Source: UBA6054 sp964522095 (GTDB lineage: Bacteria; Planctomycetota; Phycisphaerae; Phycisphaerales; UBA1924). From it: a DNA stretch of 64,000 nucleotides. The stretch lies in assembly GCA_964522095.1 (NCBI GenBank), contig CAZFSO010000002.1, positions 1 to 64,000 of the forward strand, read 5' to 3'. The notes under the pieces were generated by a model. That model saw only the letters and a program-made list of their open reading frames with translations. It searched no databases and was not told the origin of the DNA. Made by a program: the position numbers and the translations under genes. Of the stretch, positions 8,288 through 15,734 are shown piece after piece (within the stretch, counting starts at the first letter, position 1; each line of letters starts with the position of its first letter).

Positions 8288-8683
8288 TCAAGCCGGCCCG
8301 GCACCCCCGCCCTCCCAGGCGTCCGACGAGAGGGTGAACCGCACGCGGCTGACCGGCGCCCGGGCGATGGCCCGCAGGTCGTCCAGCCCCCCGGACCGCA
8401 GCCACCGATCGGCGTTGTGCCGGTCCGACGCCGAGCGGCAGGCCACCGACAGGGTCCCCGCGCGCAGGTCGGTCACGCGGCAGTTGGCGGCCACCTCGTC
8501 CGGGGCCGCCGCCGCCCACGCCTCCGACGCTCGCGACGCTTGGGCGCTGAGTTTCCGGACGCTCTTGACCAGCCGCTCGAGTTCCTCCCCGACGCCCCGG
8601 CCCCGCTCCGGGCGCACCCGGTGCCCCCGGAGCCGCTCCAGAGCCGCCGCATCCGCCCCGACTGGCCGCTCACGCCCGCGCAT
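8288..8683 (-). CDS. DUF721 (DciA-like) protein
   Basis: A 131-residue protein matching the DUF721 pattern: a helical N-terminus, then the central W...AAAAPDEVAANCRVTDLRAGTLSVACRSAS segment and a final beta strand (VSRVRFTLSS). DUF721 includes DciA, the ancestral loader of the replicative helicase DnaB, so a replication role is plausible but not shown. The start is the ATG of MRGRERP. An in-frame upstream extension reads low-complexity sequence and looks non-coding. The next leftward element is a candidate sRNA or small ORF. Confidence 0.65.
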   Translation of the reverse strand: MRGRERPVGADAAALERLRGHRVRPERGRGVGEELERLVKSVRKLSAQASRASEAWAAAAPDEVAANCRVTDLRAGTLSVACRSASDRHNADRWLRSGGLDDLRAIARAPVSRVRFTLSSDAWEGGGAGPA

Positions 8684-8911
8684 GCCGGAGTCTACCGGCC
8701 CGGCGCGCCGCCCGGTAACCCGCCCCACCACCCCAACCCGGCCCGAGCCCGGCCATGGGCGACAAATCCCGCCCGCAACAGGGGATATACGGCCCCGCGG
8801 ACGGTACACTCAGGATGCCGGGCGCCTGTCCCGGCCAGAGAGACGGGCGGCGGACCTGAGAGACCCGCCGCCGCACGAAAACCCCGTTGGAGGGGAAGAA
8901 AGAGAGACCCC

Positions 8912-9805
8912 ATGCGCCGATCCGTGATGATGTCCGCCGCCGTGCTGTCCTGCGCCGGAGCCGCCGCGTCCGCGTCCGTGTTCCAGGAATGGAACCTGAT
9001 CGTCCGCCACAACCTCAACATCACCTCCGAGGTGGACGGCTCGGCCCTCATCGGCGGCAACGTCGCCGGCACCTCCAACTACGCCGTCCAGGGCGTCACC
9101 GCCTCCAACGGCGCCGGCCTGATGGTCGGCGGGAACGTGGCCGCGGGGACCAACCTGCAGATCAACAACGGCGGGCACTTCCACTCCGCCGGGTCGGTCT
9201 TCGGCATCGTCAACCTCAACGGCGGCGGGCAGTCCTTCACCAACCCCGCCATCCCCAACGTCGTCAGCAACGCCTTCAACCAGGCCACCGCGTTCTCCGG
9301 CTACCTCGCCGGCCTGAGCGCCACCGGCTCGGTCGACGGCGCGGGCAACATGAACGCCTCGACCGTGCAGATCGGCTCGGAGAACGTGGCCGTCTACAGC
9401 ATGACCCAGGCCAGCCTCAACGGGCTGGGCCAACTGAACCTCAACGTGGGCTCGGCCGACACCATCGTCATCAACTTCGACGCGTCGGCCTCCGGCGGGC
9501 ACGCCAACTTCGCCGCGCCCCCGAACTTCGTCGGCGGGCTCAACCAGGCCAACTCCGCCAGCATCGTCTGGAACTTCATCAACACCACCTCCATCAGCGT
9601 CAACAACAACTTCAACGGCATGATCCTGGCCACCGACGCCGACCTCCAACTCCTCGGCGGCGGCATCAACGGGACCGTCGTGGTCGACAACGTCTCGGTC
9701 ATGAACGCCGAGATCCGCCGCCACACCTTCTCGAGCACCATCCCCGCCCCCGGCACCCTCGGCGTCCTCGCCTTCGGCGCCCTCGCCGCCCGCCGCCGGC
9801 GCTGA
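8912..9805 (+). CDS. Choice-of-anchor A family secreted protein with PEP-CTERM anchor
   Basis: A 297-residue secreted protein. Its signal peptide (MRRSVMMSAAVLSCAGAAASA) is followed by FQEWNLIVRHNLNITSEVDG, typical of the choice-of-anchor A beta-helix domain: VGGNVAAG, FNGMILATDADLQL and a G/N-rich body to about residue 270. The C-terminus is IPAPGTLGVLAFGALAARRRR, a PEP-CTERM-like anchor. Upstream are a purine-rich GGAGGGG ribosome site and a TACACT -10-like box (8805-8810). A strong terminator follows the stop. It is probably a cell-surface or matrix protein. Confidence 0.85.
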   Translation: MRRSVMMSAAVLSCAGAAASASVFQEWNLIVRHNLNITSEVDGSALIGGNVAGTSNYAVQGVTASNGAGLMVGGNVAAGTNLQINNGGHFHSAGSVFGIVNLNGGGQSFTNPAIPNVVSNAFNQATAFSGYLAGLSATGSVDGAGNMNASTVQIGSENVAVYSMTQASLNGLGQLNLNVGSADTIVINFDASASGGHANFAAPPNFVGGLNQANSASIVWNFINTTSISVNNNFNGMILATDADLQLLGGGINGTVVVDNVSVMNAEIRRHTFSSTIPAPGTLGVLAFGALAARRRR

Positions 9806-9827
9806 TCTGCTCTCCACCACCCCCACC

Positions 9828-9849
9828 AAACCCGGCAAATGCCGGGTTT
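9828..9849 (+). terminator. Intrinsic terminator after choice-of-anchor A gene
   Basis: AAACCCGGCA-AA-TGCCGGGTTT is a perfect 10-bp arm pair running into a T-rich stretch, 23 bases after the stop. Confidence 0.88.
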
Positions 9850-9874
9850 TTCTGTGTCACCGCCCCACGGTGCC

Positions 9875-10039
9875 GTGCTCTTCGTCCTCGAAGAGCACGC
9901 GATGGGGCGAGGGCGATCCTTCCACGCGGCCATCACCCCTCCGGGGTGAAGAGGGCAACGGGGCCTCGTTCCCGCGGGTTCCGCTGCGCTCCACCCGCGG
10001 CTACTGGCGTTCACCCCTCCGGGGTGCAGACAACGCCAG
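9875..10039. repeat. Array of palindromic hairpins left of assembly gap 1
   Basis: Part of a 515-bp region without genes. GTGCTCTTCG-TCCT-CGAAGAGCAC lies at 9875-9898, and TCACCCC-TCC-GGGGTGA at 9933-9949. CCGCGGGT/ACCCGCGG arms flank a 13-nt loop near 9972-10000. A nested stem CTGGCGTT...AACGCCAG (10004-10011, 10032-10039) surrounds another CACCCC-TCC-GGGGTG. The array stops at the N run, and the first hairpin recurs on the other side. Confidence 0.8.
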
Positions 10040-10041
10040 GT

Positions 10042-10141
10042 NNNNNNNNNNNNNNNNNNNNNNNNNNNNNNNNNNNNNNNNNNNNNNNNNNNNNNNNNNN
10101 NNNNNNNNNNNNNNNNNNNNNNNNNNNNNNNNNNNNNNNNN
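10042..10141. other. Assembly gap (100 N)
   Basis: Exactly 100 N, the usual placeholder for unknown length. The same hairpin sequence occurs on both sides, so repeats probably broke the assembly. Confidence 0.98.
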
Positions 10142-10156
10142 CTCCCCCACGGTGCC

Positions 10157-10240
10157 GTGCTCTTCGTCCTCGAAGAGCACGCGAACCCGTCCCGCGCGCC
10201 AGAACGCACAACGCGTGCTCTTGTCAGAGCACAAGAGCAC
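10157..10240. repeat. Hairpin repeats right of assembly gap 1
   Basis: A second exact copy of GTGCTCTTCG-TCCT-CGAAGAGCAC lies at 10157-10180, preceded by the same CCCACGGTGCC as at 9864. A variant, GTGCTCTTGT-CAGAGC-ACAAGAGCAC, lies at 10215-10240 and is followed by GGCACCG, the inverse of the element's left flank. This resembles a REP/BIME-like pair in opposite orientation. Confidence 0.8.
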
Positions 10241-10320
10241 GGCACCGGCGCCGCCCCGCTTCGGATCAAGATTCCGTCAGGGGGTCGGGTGTGGTCGGGC
10301 GCGGCGTATCATGCCCGCCC

Positions 10321-11400
10321 ATGGGCACCCGGATCGAGATCGGCAAACTCGTCAAGGTCTTCGGGCAGGGTCAGGCCGCGGCCCGGGCCGTGGACGGGAT
10401 CGACCTGACCATCGAGCCGGGCGAGTTGTTCTTCCTGCTCGGCCCGTCGGGCTGCGGCAAGACCACGCTGCTGCGCATGATCGCCGGGTTCATCGACCCC
10501 ACGGCCGGGCGCATCGCCTTCGACGGCAAGGACGTCACGCACGCGCCGCCCAACAAGCGCAACACCGGCATGGTGTTCCAGTCCTACGCGCTCTGGCCGC
10601 ACATGACCGTCGCGCAGAACGTCGCGTTCGGGCTGAACGTGCGCAAGATCACCGGGGAAAAGCAGGCCCGGATGGTCCGCCAGGCCCTCGCCGCCGTGCA
10701 GATGGAGCGCTACGCCGACCGCAAGCCCACCCAACTCTCCGGCGGCCAGCAGCAGCGCGTGGCGCTGGCGCGCGCGATGGTCATCAAGCCCGACGTGCTG
10801 CTGCTCGACGAGCCGCTGTCGAACCTCGACGCCAAACTGCGCAACGACCTGCGCCTGGAGATCCGGCGCATCTGCAAGGCCTCGGGCATCACGACGGTCT
10901 ACGTGACGCACGACCAGAAGGAAGCGCTGAGCATGGCCGACCGCATCGCGCTGATGCGCGACGGCCGGGTCGTGCAGTTGGGCTCGCCGCGTGACCTCTA
11001 CCGAGCCCCCAAAAGCCGCTTTGTCGCCGAGTTCCTGGGCGAGACCAACCTCATCGCCGCGCAGCGCGAGTCCCCCACCACCCTGCGCGTCGAGGCCGGC
11101 CCGTTCGAAGCCACCCGCCTCAACACCCAAACAAACACCGACTCAGGTTTGTTCTCGATCCGTCCGGAAGCGACGGCCCTGGTCCCGGTCGGCGAGCCGG
11201 GGTCGCTGCAGGGGGCGCTACTGGAAACCACCTATCTCGGGGAGACAGCTCAGCACCTGGTCGAGGTGGCGGGGTGTCCGCCGATCAAGGTGGCGGAGAT
11301 GAACCCGTTCGGGTCGTCGAGCCGCGTGCACCCGGAACGCGGCGACCTGGTGGGCGTGCGCTTCGACCCCGGCGAGGTCGTGCCGGTCGAGGCGGATTGA
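10321..11400 (+). CDS. ABC transporter ATP-binding protein (MalK/PotA type)
   Basis: A 359-residue ATPase subunit of an importer. Motifs in order: Walker A GPSGCGKT near residue 41, the Q-loop VFQSYALWPHMTV near 88, signature LSGGQQQR near 140, Walker B VLLLDEP, the D-loop SNLDAKLR and the H-loop VYVTHDQKEAL. The C-terminal ~110 residues form a TOBE domain (FSIRPEATALVPVGE). This architecture is typical of sugar, polyamine, iron or sulfate importers. No permease or binding-protein gene is visible nearby, though one could lie in a gap, so the substrate is unknown. The ATG start follows the hairpin region directly. Confidence 0.88.
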   Translation: MGTRIEIGKLVKVFGQGQAAARAVDGIDLTIEPGELFFLLGPSGCGKTTLLRMIAGFIDPTAGRIAFDGKDVTHAPPNKRNTGMVFQSYALWPHMTVAQNVAFGLNVRKITGEKQARMVRQALAAVQMERYADRKPTQLSGGQQQRVALARAMVIKPDVLLLDEPLSNLDAKLRNDLRLEIRRICKASGITTVYVTHDQKEALSMADRIALMRDGRVVQLGSPRDLYRAPKSRFVAEFLGETNLIAAQRESPTTLRVEAGPFEATRLNTQTNTDSGLFSIRPEATALVPVGEPGSLQGALLETTYLGETAQHLVEVAGCPPIKVAEMNPFGSSSRVHPERGDLVGVRFDPGEVVPVEAD

Positions 11401-11424
11401 GGCCGGACGAGTTGTTGAGATCCG

Positions 11425-11559
11425 ACGAGCCGCGACCGTGAGGNNNNNNNNNNNNNNNNNNNNNNNNNNNNNNNNNNNNNNNNNNNNNNNNNNNNNNNNN
11501 NNNNNNNNNNNNNNNNNNNNNNNNNNNNNNNNNNNNNNNNNNNGTGTGTCGCGGCTCGT
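11425..11559. repeat. Inverted repeat flanking assembly gap 2 (N at 11444-11543)
   Basis: ACGAGCCGCGAC (11425-11436) and its exact reverse complement GTCGCGGCTCGT (11548-11559) lie on either side of 100 N. No gene is visible in the 189 bp between the ABC ATPase and the histidine kinase. Confidence 0.7.
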
Positions 11560-11589
11560 TGATGCGTTCGGTCGGTTGATGGGCTTCGG

Positions 11590-12450
11590 TCACGCGGCCC
11601 GGCGGCCGTCCGCGTGCTCGGGCAGCTCGACCACCACCTCGGCGCCGGTGTCCGTGCGGTCGGCGAAGCGGATCGACCCCCCGACTGAGTCCACGAGGTG
11701 GCGGCACAGCGCGAGGCCCAGCCCGTGCCCGACGTTGGGCGTCTGCCCGCGGCGCCATGGCTCGAACAACGCCTCGGCCATCTCGGGGTGGACGCCGGGG
11801 CCGTCGTCGCGCACGCGGATCTCGAGGGCGTTCCATGTGGAACATCCGACGCGGATGGCGGCGGGGGGGTGGTCGTCGGTGGTGTGCCCGAAGCCGCACA
11901 CGGCACGCCGGGCCGCCAGGACGCGGACACCCCCGGACCCGCCCGTGCCCCCCACCGCCCGCCAGGCGTTCAGGTACAGGTTGACCAAGACCCGCTCGAG
12001 CGCGTCAGGGTCGATGCCGGCCCGCAGACCGGGCAGCACGCCTTGGGCGTCGAACCGGGGACGGGCCTCGGGCGGCAGGGCGTCCAGGGCGCGGTGGTGG
12101 GCGTCGAGCACCGAGCAGTCGCCCGGCAGCGGCTCGTCGGCAGCCGCCAGGATCGCCTCGGCGACCCGCCCGGCGTGCAATCCCAGTCGGGCGATACGAA
12201 CGCTCAGTTCCCGCACCCGGTCCGGGTCGTCGGCGCAGCGTTCGATGAGTTGGGCGGTGCCGGCAACCTTCGTGGCGATGCCTCGGACCTCGTGGGCAAT
12301 CATGGCCGCCAGCGTGCCGAGCACGCCGAGGCGCTCGGCGCGGTCTGAGTCTGCCTGCAGGTCGGTCAGGTCACGTTGCAGTCGGTCCAGACGGTCCAGC
12401 ACGCGGAAGGGGTCGGGGTGTCGAGGGTCGACCGGCACAAGCCGCAGCAT
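11590..12450 (-). CDS. Histidine kinase
   Basis: A 286-residue soluble sensor kinase core. After a coiled N-terminus (RVLDRLDRLQRDLTDLQADSDRAERL) comes the H-box MIAHEVRG (His near residue 51) of a HisKA-like domain, then the ATPase with N-box LVNLYLNAWRAV, G1 box DDGPGV and G2 box GHGLGLALC. No sensor or membrane segment is present, so it probably reads a cytosolic partner. No response regulator gene adjoins it. The start MLRLVPVDPRH was chosen because upstream sequence is the heptamer-repeat tract. A parS-like palindrome lies inside the coding sequence. Confidence 0.82.
   Translation of the reverse strand: MLRLVPVDPRHPDPFRVLDRLDRLQRDLTDLQADSDRAERLGVLGTLAAMIAHEVRGIATKVAGTAQLIERCADDPDRVRELSVRIARLGLHAGRVAEAILAAADEPLPGDCSVLDAHHRALDALPPEARPRFDAQGVLPGLRAGIDPDALERVLVNLYLNAWRAVGGTGGSGGVRVLAARRAVCGFGHTTDDHPPAAIRVGCSTWNALEIRVRDDGPGVHPEMAEALFEPWRRGQTPNVGHGLGLALCRHLVDSVGGSIRFADRTDTGAEVVVELPEHADGRRAA
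11830..11843. promoter_or_regulatory. parS-like palindrome inside the histidine kinase gene
   Basis: GTTCCATGTGGAAC differs from the perfect palindrome GTTCCACGTGGAAC at one central base. It lies 1.4 kb from parB and matches the general parS shape, with half-site GTTTCAC or GTTCCAC. Confidence 0.45.
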
Positions 12451-12539
12451 CGGCACGAACGGTGGGGGGCTTGAGGGGGAGTGGGGAGCGTGAGGGACGA
12501 GGCTCCAGGGATTCAGCACCGGGCACGCGGGGAGTGGAC

Positions 12540-12772
12540 GATGGGCAATGGGCAATGGGGGCGGATAGGGGATGCGAGCGTCGGTGAGGATTCTGACAGG
12601 GCTCGTTCCACGTGGAACGCCTGTTCCGTGCCGAACTCTCAAAATGGGTGCTTGATGCGAGCGCCTGCTTCTCTGTCGCCCATTGCCTATTGCCTATTGC
12701 CCATCGCCCCCGCATGCCCAGGTGCCCAGTGCCTAGTTCTAGTGCCTAATGCCTAGTGCCCAGTGCCTCATC
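12540..12772. repeat. Inverted heptanucleotide repeat tracts
   Basis: This stretch holds tandem 7-mers in two orientations. GATGGGCAATGGGCAATGGG at 12540-12559 is answered by a (CCCATTG/CCTATTG) tract at 12677-12707 that reads as its imperfect inverse. An (AGTGCCT)-type tract with variants follows (12727-12772). The last tract supplies the final codons and stop of the Nudix gene. A parS-like palindrome sits between the inverted tracts. Confidence 0.8.
12604..12619. promoter_or_regulatory. parS-like centromere site
   Basis: CGTTCCACGTGGAACG is a perfect 16-bp palindrome containing the core GTTCCACGTGGAAC, close to the bacterial parS consensus TGTTTCACGTGAAACA. It lies 670 bp upstream of parB. 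ParB binding and CTP-dependent spreading from here is inferred from the match and the location. Confidence 0.7.
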
Positions 12773-13222
12773 CCCCGCCTCGGCCAGGAACGGCCCATCG
12801 CCCGGTTCCAAGGCCCCGCCGCTGGCCAGCCAGGCCTTGGTGGATTCGGGGTAGATGGTCAGGTCGGCGGCGGCCGCCAGGTCGACCCAGACGAAGGCGA
12901 TGTGGTCCTCGCTGCTTGGCACCTCGTCGGGCATGGTGGGGGCCGGGCCAAGGCGGTCGACGCGGAAGATCAGGGTGATCTCGTGGCGGTTCTTGCCCTT
13001 CTGGGTGAAGATCTGCTCTTCGGTGACGAGCAGGGGGCCGACGGCGCAGTCCAGGCCGCACTCTTCGCGGATCTCCCGGGCGAGCGCCTGGCGGGCCGGC
13101 TCGCCGAACTCGATGTGCCCGCCGGGCAGGTAGTGGTAGGCGTGCTTGACGCTCTTGCAGAGCAGGACGCGTCCGCCGGAGCGGATGAGGCCCCGGGCGA
13201 TGGTCTCGATGGGCTGGTGCAT
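12746..13222 (-). CDS. Nudix hydrolase
   Basis: A 158-residue Nudix protein, which hydrolyses nucleoside-diphosphate-linked substrates. The Nudix box spans GHIEFGE to REIREECGL and fits Gx5Ex7REUxEExGU. LPGG precedes it and a typical V/W strand (FVWVDL) lies later. The start was placed at MHQPIETIARGLI; an upstream in-frame start at 13270 would run into the parB promoter region. The last residues (DEALGTRH) and the TAG stop are encoded by the heptamer repeat tract, so the natural C-terminus may have been altered by repeat insertion. It is divergent from parB. The substrate is unknown. Confidence 0.85.
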   Translation of the reverse strand: MHQPIETIARGLIRSGGRVLLCKSVKHAYHYLPGGHIEFGEPARQALAREIREECGLDCAVGPLLVTEEQIFTQKGKNRHEITLIFRVDRLGPAPTMPDEVPSSEDHIAFVWVDLAAAADLTIYPESTKAWLASGGALEPGDGPFLAEAGDEALGTRH

Positions 13223-13290
13223 GGGCCCATGGTAGCCGCCGCTGACGATGCCCGGGTCCGGGTGTACCATGGGTCCAAGGAGTCAGACAC

Positions 13291-14274
13291 ATGGCGAACG
13301 GATCCGCGTCGTCCAAGAAGCCCGCCCGCCTCGGCCGGGGTTTGAGTGCTCTGGTCGGGACCACGCCGCCGGTTCGGGTGGACCCGCCCGGCGCTGACGT
13401 TACCCAAACATCTCCCGATCATCCCGGTCTGCTCATGCTGCCGGTGTCGTCGATCCGTGCGAACCCGCACCAGCCGCGTCGGTCGTTCGAGGAGGGGGCG
13501 CTGGCGGCCTTGGCTGAGTCGATCAAGAAGGACGGCGTGATGCAGCCCGTCGTCGTGCGGGCGGTGGGGGACCGGGCGTACGAACTGGTGGCCGGCGAGC
13601 GTCGTCTCCGTGCGGCTCGCCTGGCGGGGGCCGAGACCATCCCCGCGGTCGTGCGCGAGGCCGACGACCGCACGAGCGCCGAACTGGCGTTGGTCGAGAA
13701 CCTGCTGCGGGCCGACCTGAACCCGGTCGAGCGGGCGATGGCGTTCCGCGACCTGATCGACCGGCACGGGCTGACGCACGCCGAGGTGGGCGACCGGGTG
13801 GGCATGGACCGGGCCAGCGTGTCCAACCACTTGCGTCTGCTGGAGTTGGACGAGCGCGTGCTCTCGATGGTCGCCGAGGGGCGCCTGGGCTTCGGTCACG
13901 CGCGGGCGCTGCTGGGCGTGCAGGACGCCGATGCGCGGCTGGCGCTGGCGGTGCTGGCGAGTGAGGAGGGCTGGAGCGTGCGTGCGGTCGAGCGTGCGGC
14001 TCGCGACCTGACGAACACAACAGCGCCGGCCGCGGACGGGCCGACCGATGCAAGCCCAGCCCCGACCAACGCGCCCGTACCCGCTGACAACAACGCACGC
14101 GCCCGCGCGGTGCTGGACGACATGGAGCGGCGCTTGTCCGAACACCTGGGCACGCGCGTGACGCTCAAGACGGACCGTTCGGGGCGGAAAGGCTCGCTGA
14201 CGCTGGAGTTTTTCACCTTGGATCAGTTCGACGGGCTGCTCGAGCGGCTCGGCTATCGTCACGATGTTTCGTAA
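13291..14274 (+). CDS. parB: Chromosome-partitioning protein ParB
   Basis: A 327-residue ParB. The N-terminus has the conserved LGRGLSALVG. The ParB/Srx CTPase domain follows, with SSIRANPHQPRRSFEE (near 53), ELVAGERRLRAARLAG (near 98) and ALVENLLRADLNPVERA. The HTH motif THAEVGDRVGMDRASVSNHL comes at about 155-175, then a linker rich in Ala/Pro/Thr and a C-terminal dimerisation domain. It binds parS and loads as a sliding clamp that organises the origin region. parA is not adjacent, unlike the usual parAB pair. Two parS-like sites lie within 1.5 kb. An AAGGAG ribosome site precedes the ATG. Confidence 0.95.
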   Translation: MANGSASSKKPARLGRGLSALVGTTPPVRVDPPGADVTQTSPDHPGLLMLPVSSIRANPHQPRRSFEEGALAALAESIKKDGVMQPVVVRAVGDRAYELVAGERRLRAARLAGAETIPAVVREADDRTSAELALVENLLRADLNPVERAMAFRDLIDRHGLTHAEVGDRVGMDRASVSNHLRLLELDERVLSMVAEGRLGFGHARALLGVQDADARLALAVLASEEGWSVRAVERAARDLTNTTAPAADGPTDASPAPTNAPVPADNNARARAVLDDMERRLSEHLGTRVTLKTDRSGRKGSLTLEFFTLDQFDGLLERLGYRHDVS

Positions 14275-14311
14275 GCATTCTGTTTGGTTCAGTTCCATCT
14301 CGAAGTTAGAA

Positions 14312-14341
14312 CTGACTGGTTCGCGTCGGTTCGCCTAGTAT
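14312..14341 (+). promoter_or_regulatory. Candidate sigma-70 promoter for the wHTH-like gene
   Basis: CTGACT (14312-14317) and TAGTAT (14336-14341) are separated by 18 bases, about 85 bp before the ATG at 14426. Confidence 0.5.
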
Positions 14342-14425
14342 GTTGTCAGCGACCGTTGTGCCAGACGCAACTCTGCGTTTCCTCCCTTGGGCACACGGCG
14401 ACCTTCTGCAAGAGGAACCTGACAA

Positions 14426-14878
14426 ATGGCCAAGCGCACGAAGAAGAGTTCCGCCCGTGGCGGACGCAAGCCCTCTGAACCCGCGGCCCCTCGATCGAAC
14501 GGCGGCTCGGGCCTCGAGACCCTGTCGGTCAGCGAGTTGCAGGCCGAGTTGCACCGGCGTCGGCGCGGGCTGTCGCGTCTGGAGCGTCGGCGCGACAAGT
14601 TGATGAACGAGCTGTCCGAGATCAACGCCGAGATCGCCGAGTTGGGCGGTGCGCTGGCGGGCTCGGGCGGGGGCGGTCGCCGCAACGCGATGACGCTGCC
14701 GGACGCGCTGCACCAGGTGCTCAGCGGGACGACGATGTCGGTGACGGAGGCGGCCGAGGCGGTGCGGGCCGCGGGGTATCAGTCCAACGCCGCCAACTTC
14801 CGCACGATGGTCAACCAGGCCCTGCTGAAGGACAAGCGCTTCAAGAAGGTCGCGCGCGGTCAGTACACCGCCGGCTGA
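14426..14878 (+). CDS. Conserved hypothetical protein with winged-helix-like C-terminus
   Basis: A 150-residue basic protein. The first ~30 residues are Lys/Arg/Ser-rich (MAKRTKKSSARGGRKP). A coiled coil (about 35-75; ELQAELHRRRRGLSRLERRRDKL) and a Gly-rich hinge follow. The C-terminal ~65 residues (MSVTEAAEAVRAAGYQSNAANFRTMVNQAL then DKRFKKVARGQYTAG) look like a HARE-type winged helix, as found in chromatin- and RNA-polymerase-linked proteins. A DNA-binding or nucleoid role is inferred. It has its own promoter and terminator, so it is probably monocistronic. Position after parB may be coincidental. Confidence 0.65.
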   Translation: MAKRTKKSSARGGRKPSEPAAPRSNGGSGLETLSVSELQAELHRRRRGLSRLERRRDKLMNELSEINAEIAELGGALAGSGGGGRRNAMTLPDALHQVLSGTTMSVTEAAEAVRAAGYQSNAANFRTMVNQALLKDKRFKKVARGQYTAG

Positions 14879-14903
14879 ACCGGAGCGTTCCGCGAAAAGC
14901 ACG

Positions 14904-14928
14904 ACACCCGCCGGGGACCGGCGGGTGT
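14904..14928. terminator. Intrinsic terminator between converging genes
   Basis: ACACCCGCCGG-GGA-CCGGCGGGTGT is a perfect 11-bp stem, followed by a weak TTCTC on the plus strand. It lies 26 bases after the stop at 14878. Confidence 0.75.
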
Positions 14929-14982
14929 TCTCGTGCGCGTTGAGTTTGTAAAGGACGCCAGGGAGCGTCGGTCGGCGCGGGG

Positions 14983-15267
14983 TCAGCGGCGCAGGCTGGG
15001 GTACATGGTCAGGTTGCTCGGGCGGTCGAGCAGGAACAGGCGTTCCATGTCCTCGGTGAACATGCGCAGGTTGGTGTCGGTGGTTACGGTGCGCCGGTTG
15101 TAGGCGTCGGCCCTGCGACCGGCCAGGGTGTGCATCGCGGGCGAGGGGTTGCGTCGGATCGCGCTGACGTCACCGGCGTGGCGGGGGCCGGAGGACGAGC
15201 AGCCGACGAGCGTCGAGGCGGCGGCGGCCAGCGAGAGGACGGCGACGGTGCGGCGGGTGGTACGCAT
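14983..15267 (-). CDS. Small lipoprotein of unknown function
   Basis: A 94-residue protein starting MRTTRRTVAVL. A hydrophobic segment runs into the lipobox STLVGC (Cys at residue 23), so it should be lipid-anchored. The mature part is polar with AIRRNPSPAMHTLAGRRADAYNR and ends TMYPSLRR. It has no family match I can name. A small planctomycete lipoprotein is the best description. The start is supported by a GAGG site just upstream of the ATG. Confidence 0.65.
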   Translation of the reverse strand: MRTTRRTVAVLSLAAAASTLVGCSSSGPRHAGDVSAIRRNPSPAMHTLAGRRADAYNRRTVTTDTNLRMFTEDMERLFLLDRPSNLTMYPSLRR

Positions 15268-15506
15268 GATGAACCTCGGGGCTTGCGGGGTCGTACGGTG
15301 GGCGTCGGAGCCCGTGGCTGAGTCTCGGCCCGACGCCGGGCCCGGCCCCAGCATAGGGCGTTCCGGCAGGGCGTGCGCCCGGTCGATACGCGGGTCGGCG
15401 GGCGGGGTTGCGGCTGAAGGCGCGCAACGGGCGGCGTGCGAATCTGAATGGCTTTTCATCTCCCGCCGGTCACCTCTTGTGATACGGTGGGCGGCGCAGA
15501 ACAAGG

Positions 15507-15679
15507 ACGCCCGCGGGCGGTCGGCAGGGTTTGTTTGAACCCTATGGATTCCCTGAGGGAGCCTCTGGAAAGTTTCGGGCGATGGCCAGGCCACCGACGA
15601 GTGGAAGGCCGGGATCCGGACCGGAGGCACCCACCTCGAAGCAGGGGTTTCAGACGAGCTGCCGACCGCCCGCGGGCGT
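15507..15679 (+). ncRNA. Candidate structured RNA with 6S-like architecture
   Basis: The 467-bp region 15268-15734 lacks a credible gene. It contains a 21-bp perfect inverted repeat (15507-15527 with 15659-15679) enclosing 131 nt. Inside is a large internal loop (about 15528-15556 and 15633-15658), which can form GGGTT/AACCC on one side. An 11-bp stem with one A-A mismatch follows (15557-15568 with 15621-15632), then further stems capped by CCAC-CGACGA-GTGG. A long closing stem, central bubble and terminal rod in about 170-180 nt is the 6S RNA plan. TGATAC at 15480-15485 could be a -10 box. The strand and family are unproven. Confidence 0.42.
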
Positions 15680-15734
15680 TGGGTTCGGTTTAGGGGCCGC
15701 CGGCCGTGCGGCTGCGGTCGGGGAGGTGGGCGGC

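Noticed and set aside
8095..8304. 69-codon GTG-start frame on the minus strand after the DUF721 gene
   Set aside because: It has lower third-position GC than neighbours, no family resemblance and overlaps a promoter-like box. It was kept only as the alternative to an sRNA.
12540..12772. Possible CRISPR array in the heptamer tracts
   Set aside because: The units are 7 bp with no spacers, and no cas genes are present.
13223..13270. Upstream extension of the Nudix gene to 13270
   Set aside because: The extra 16 residues have no family similarity and would overlap the parB promoter region.
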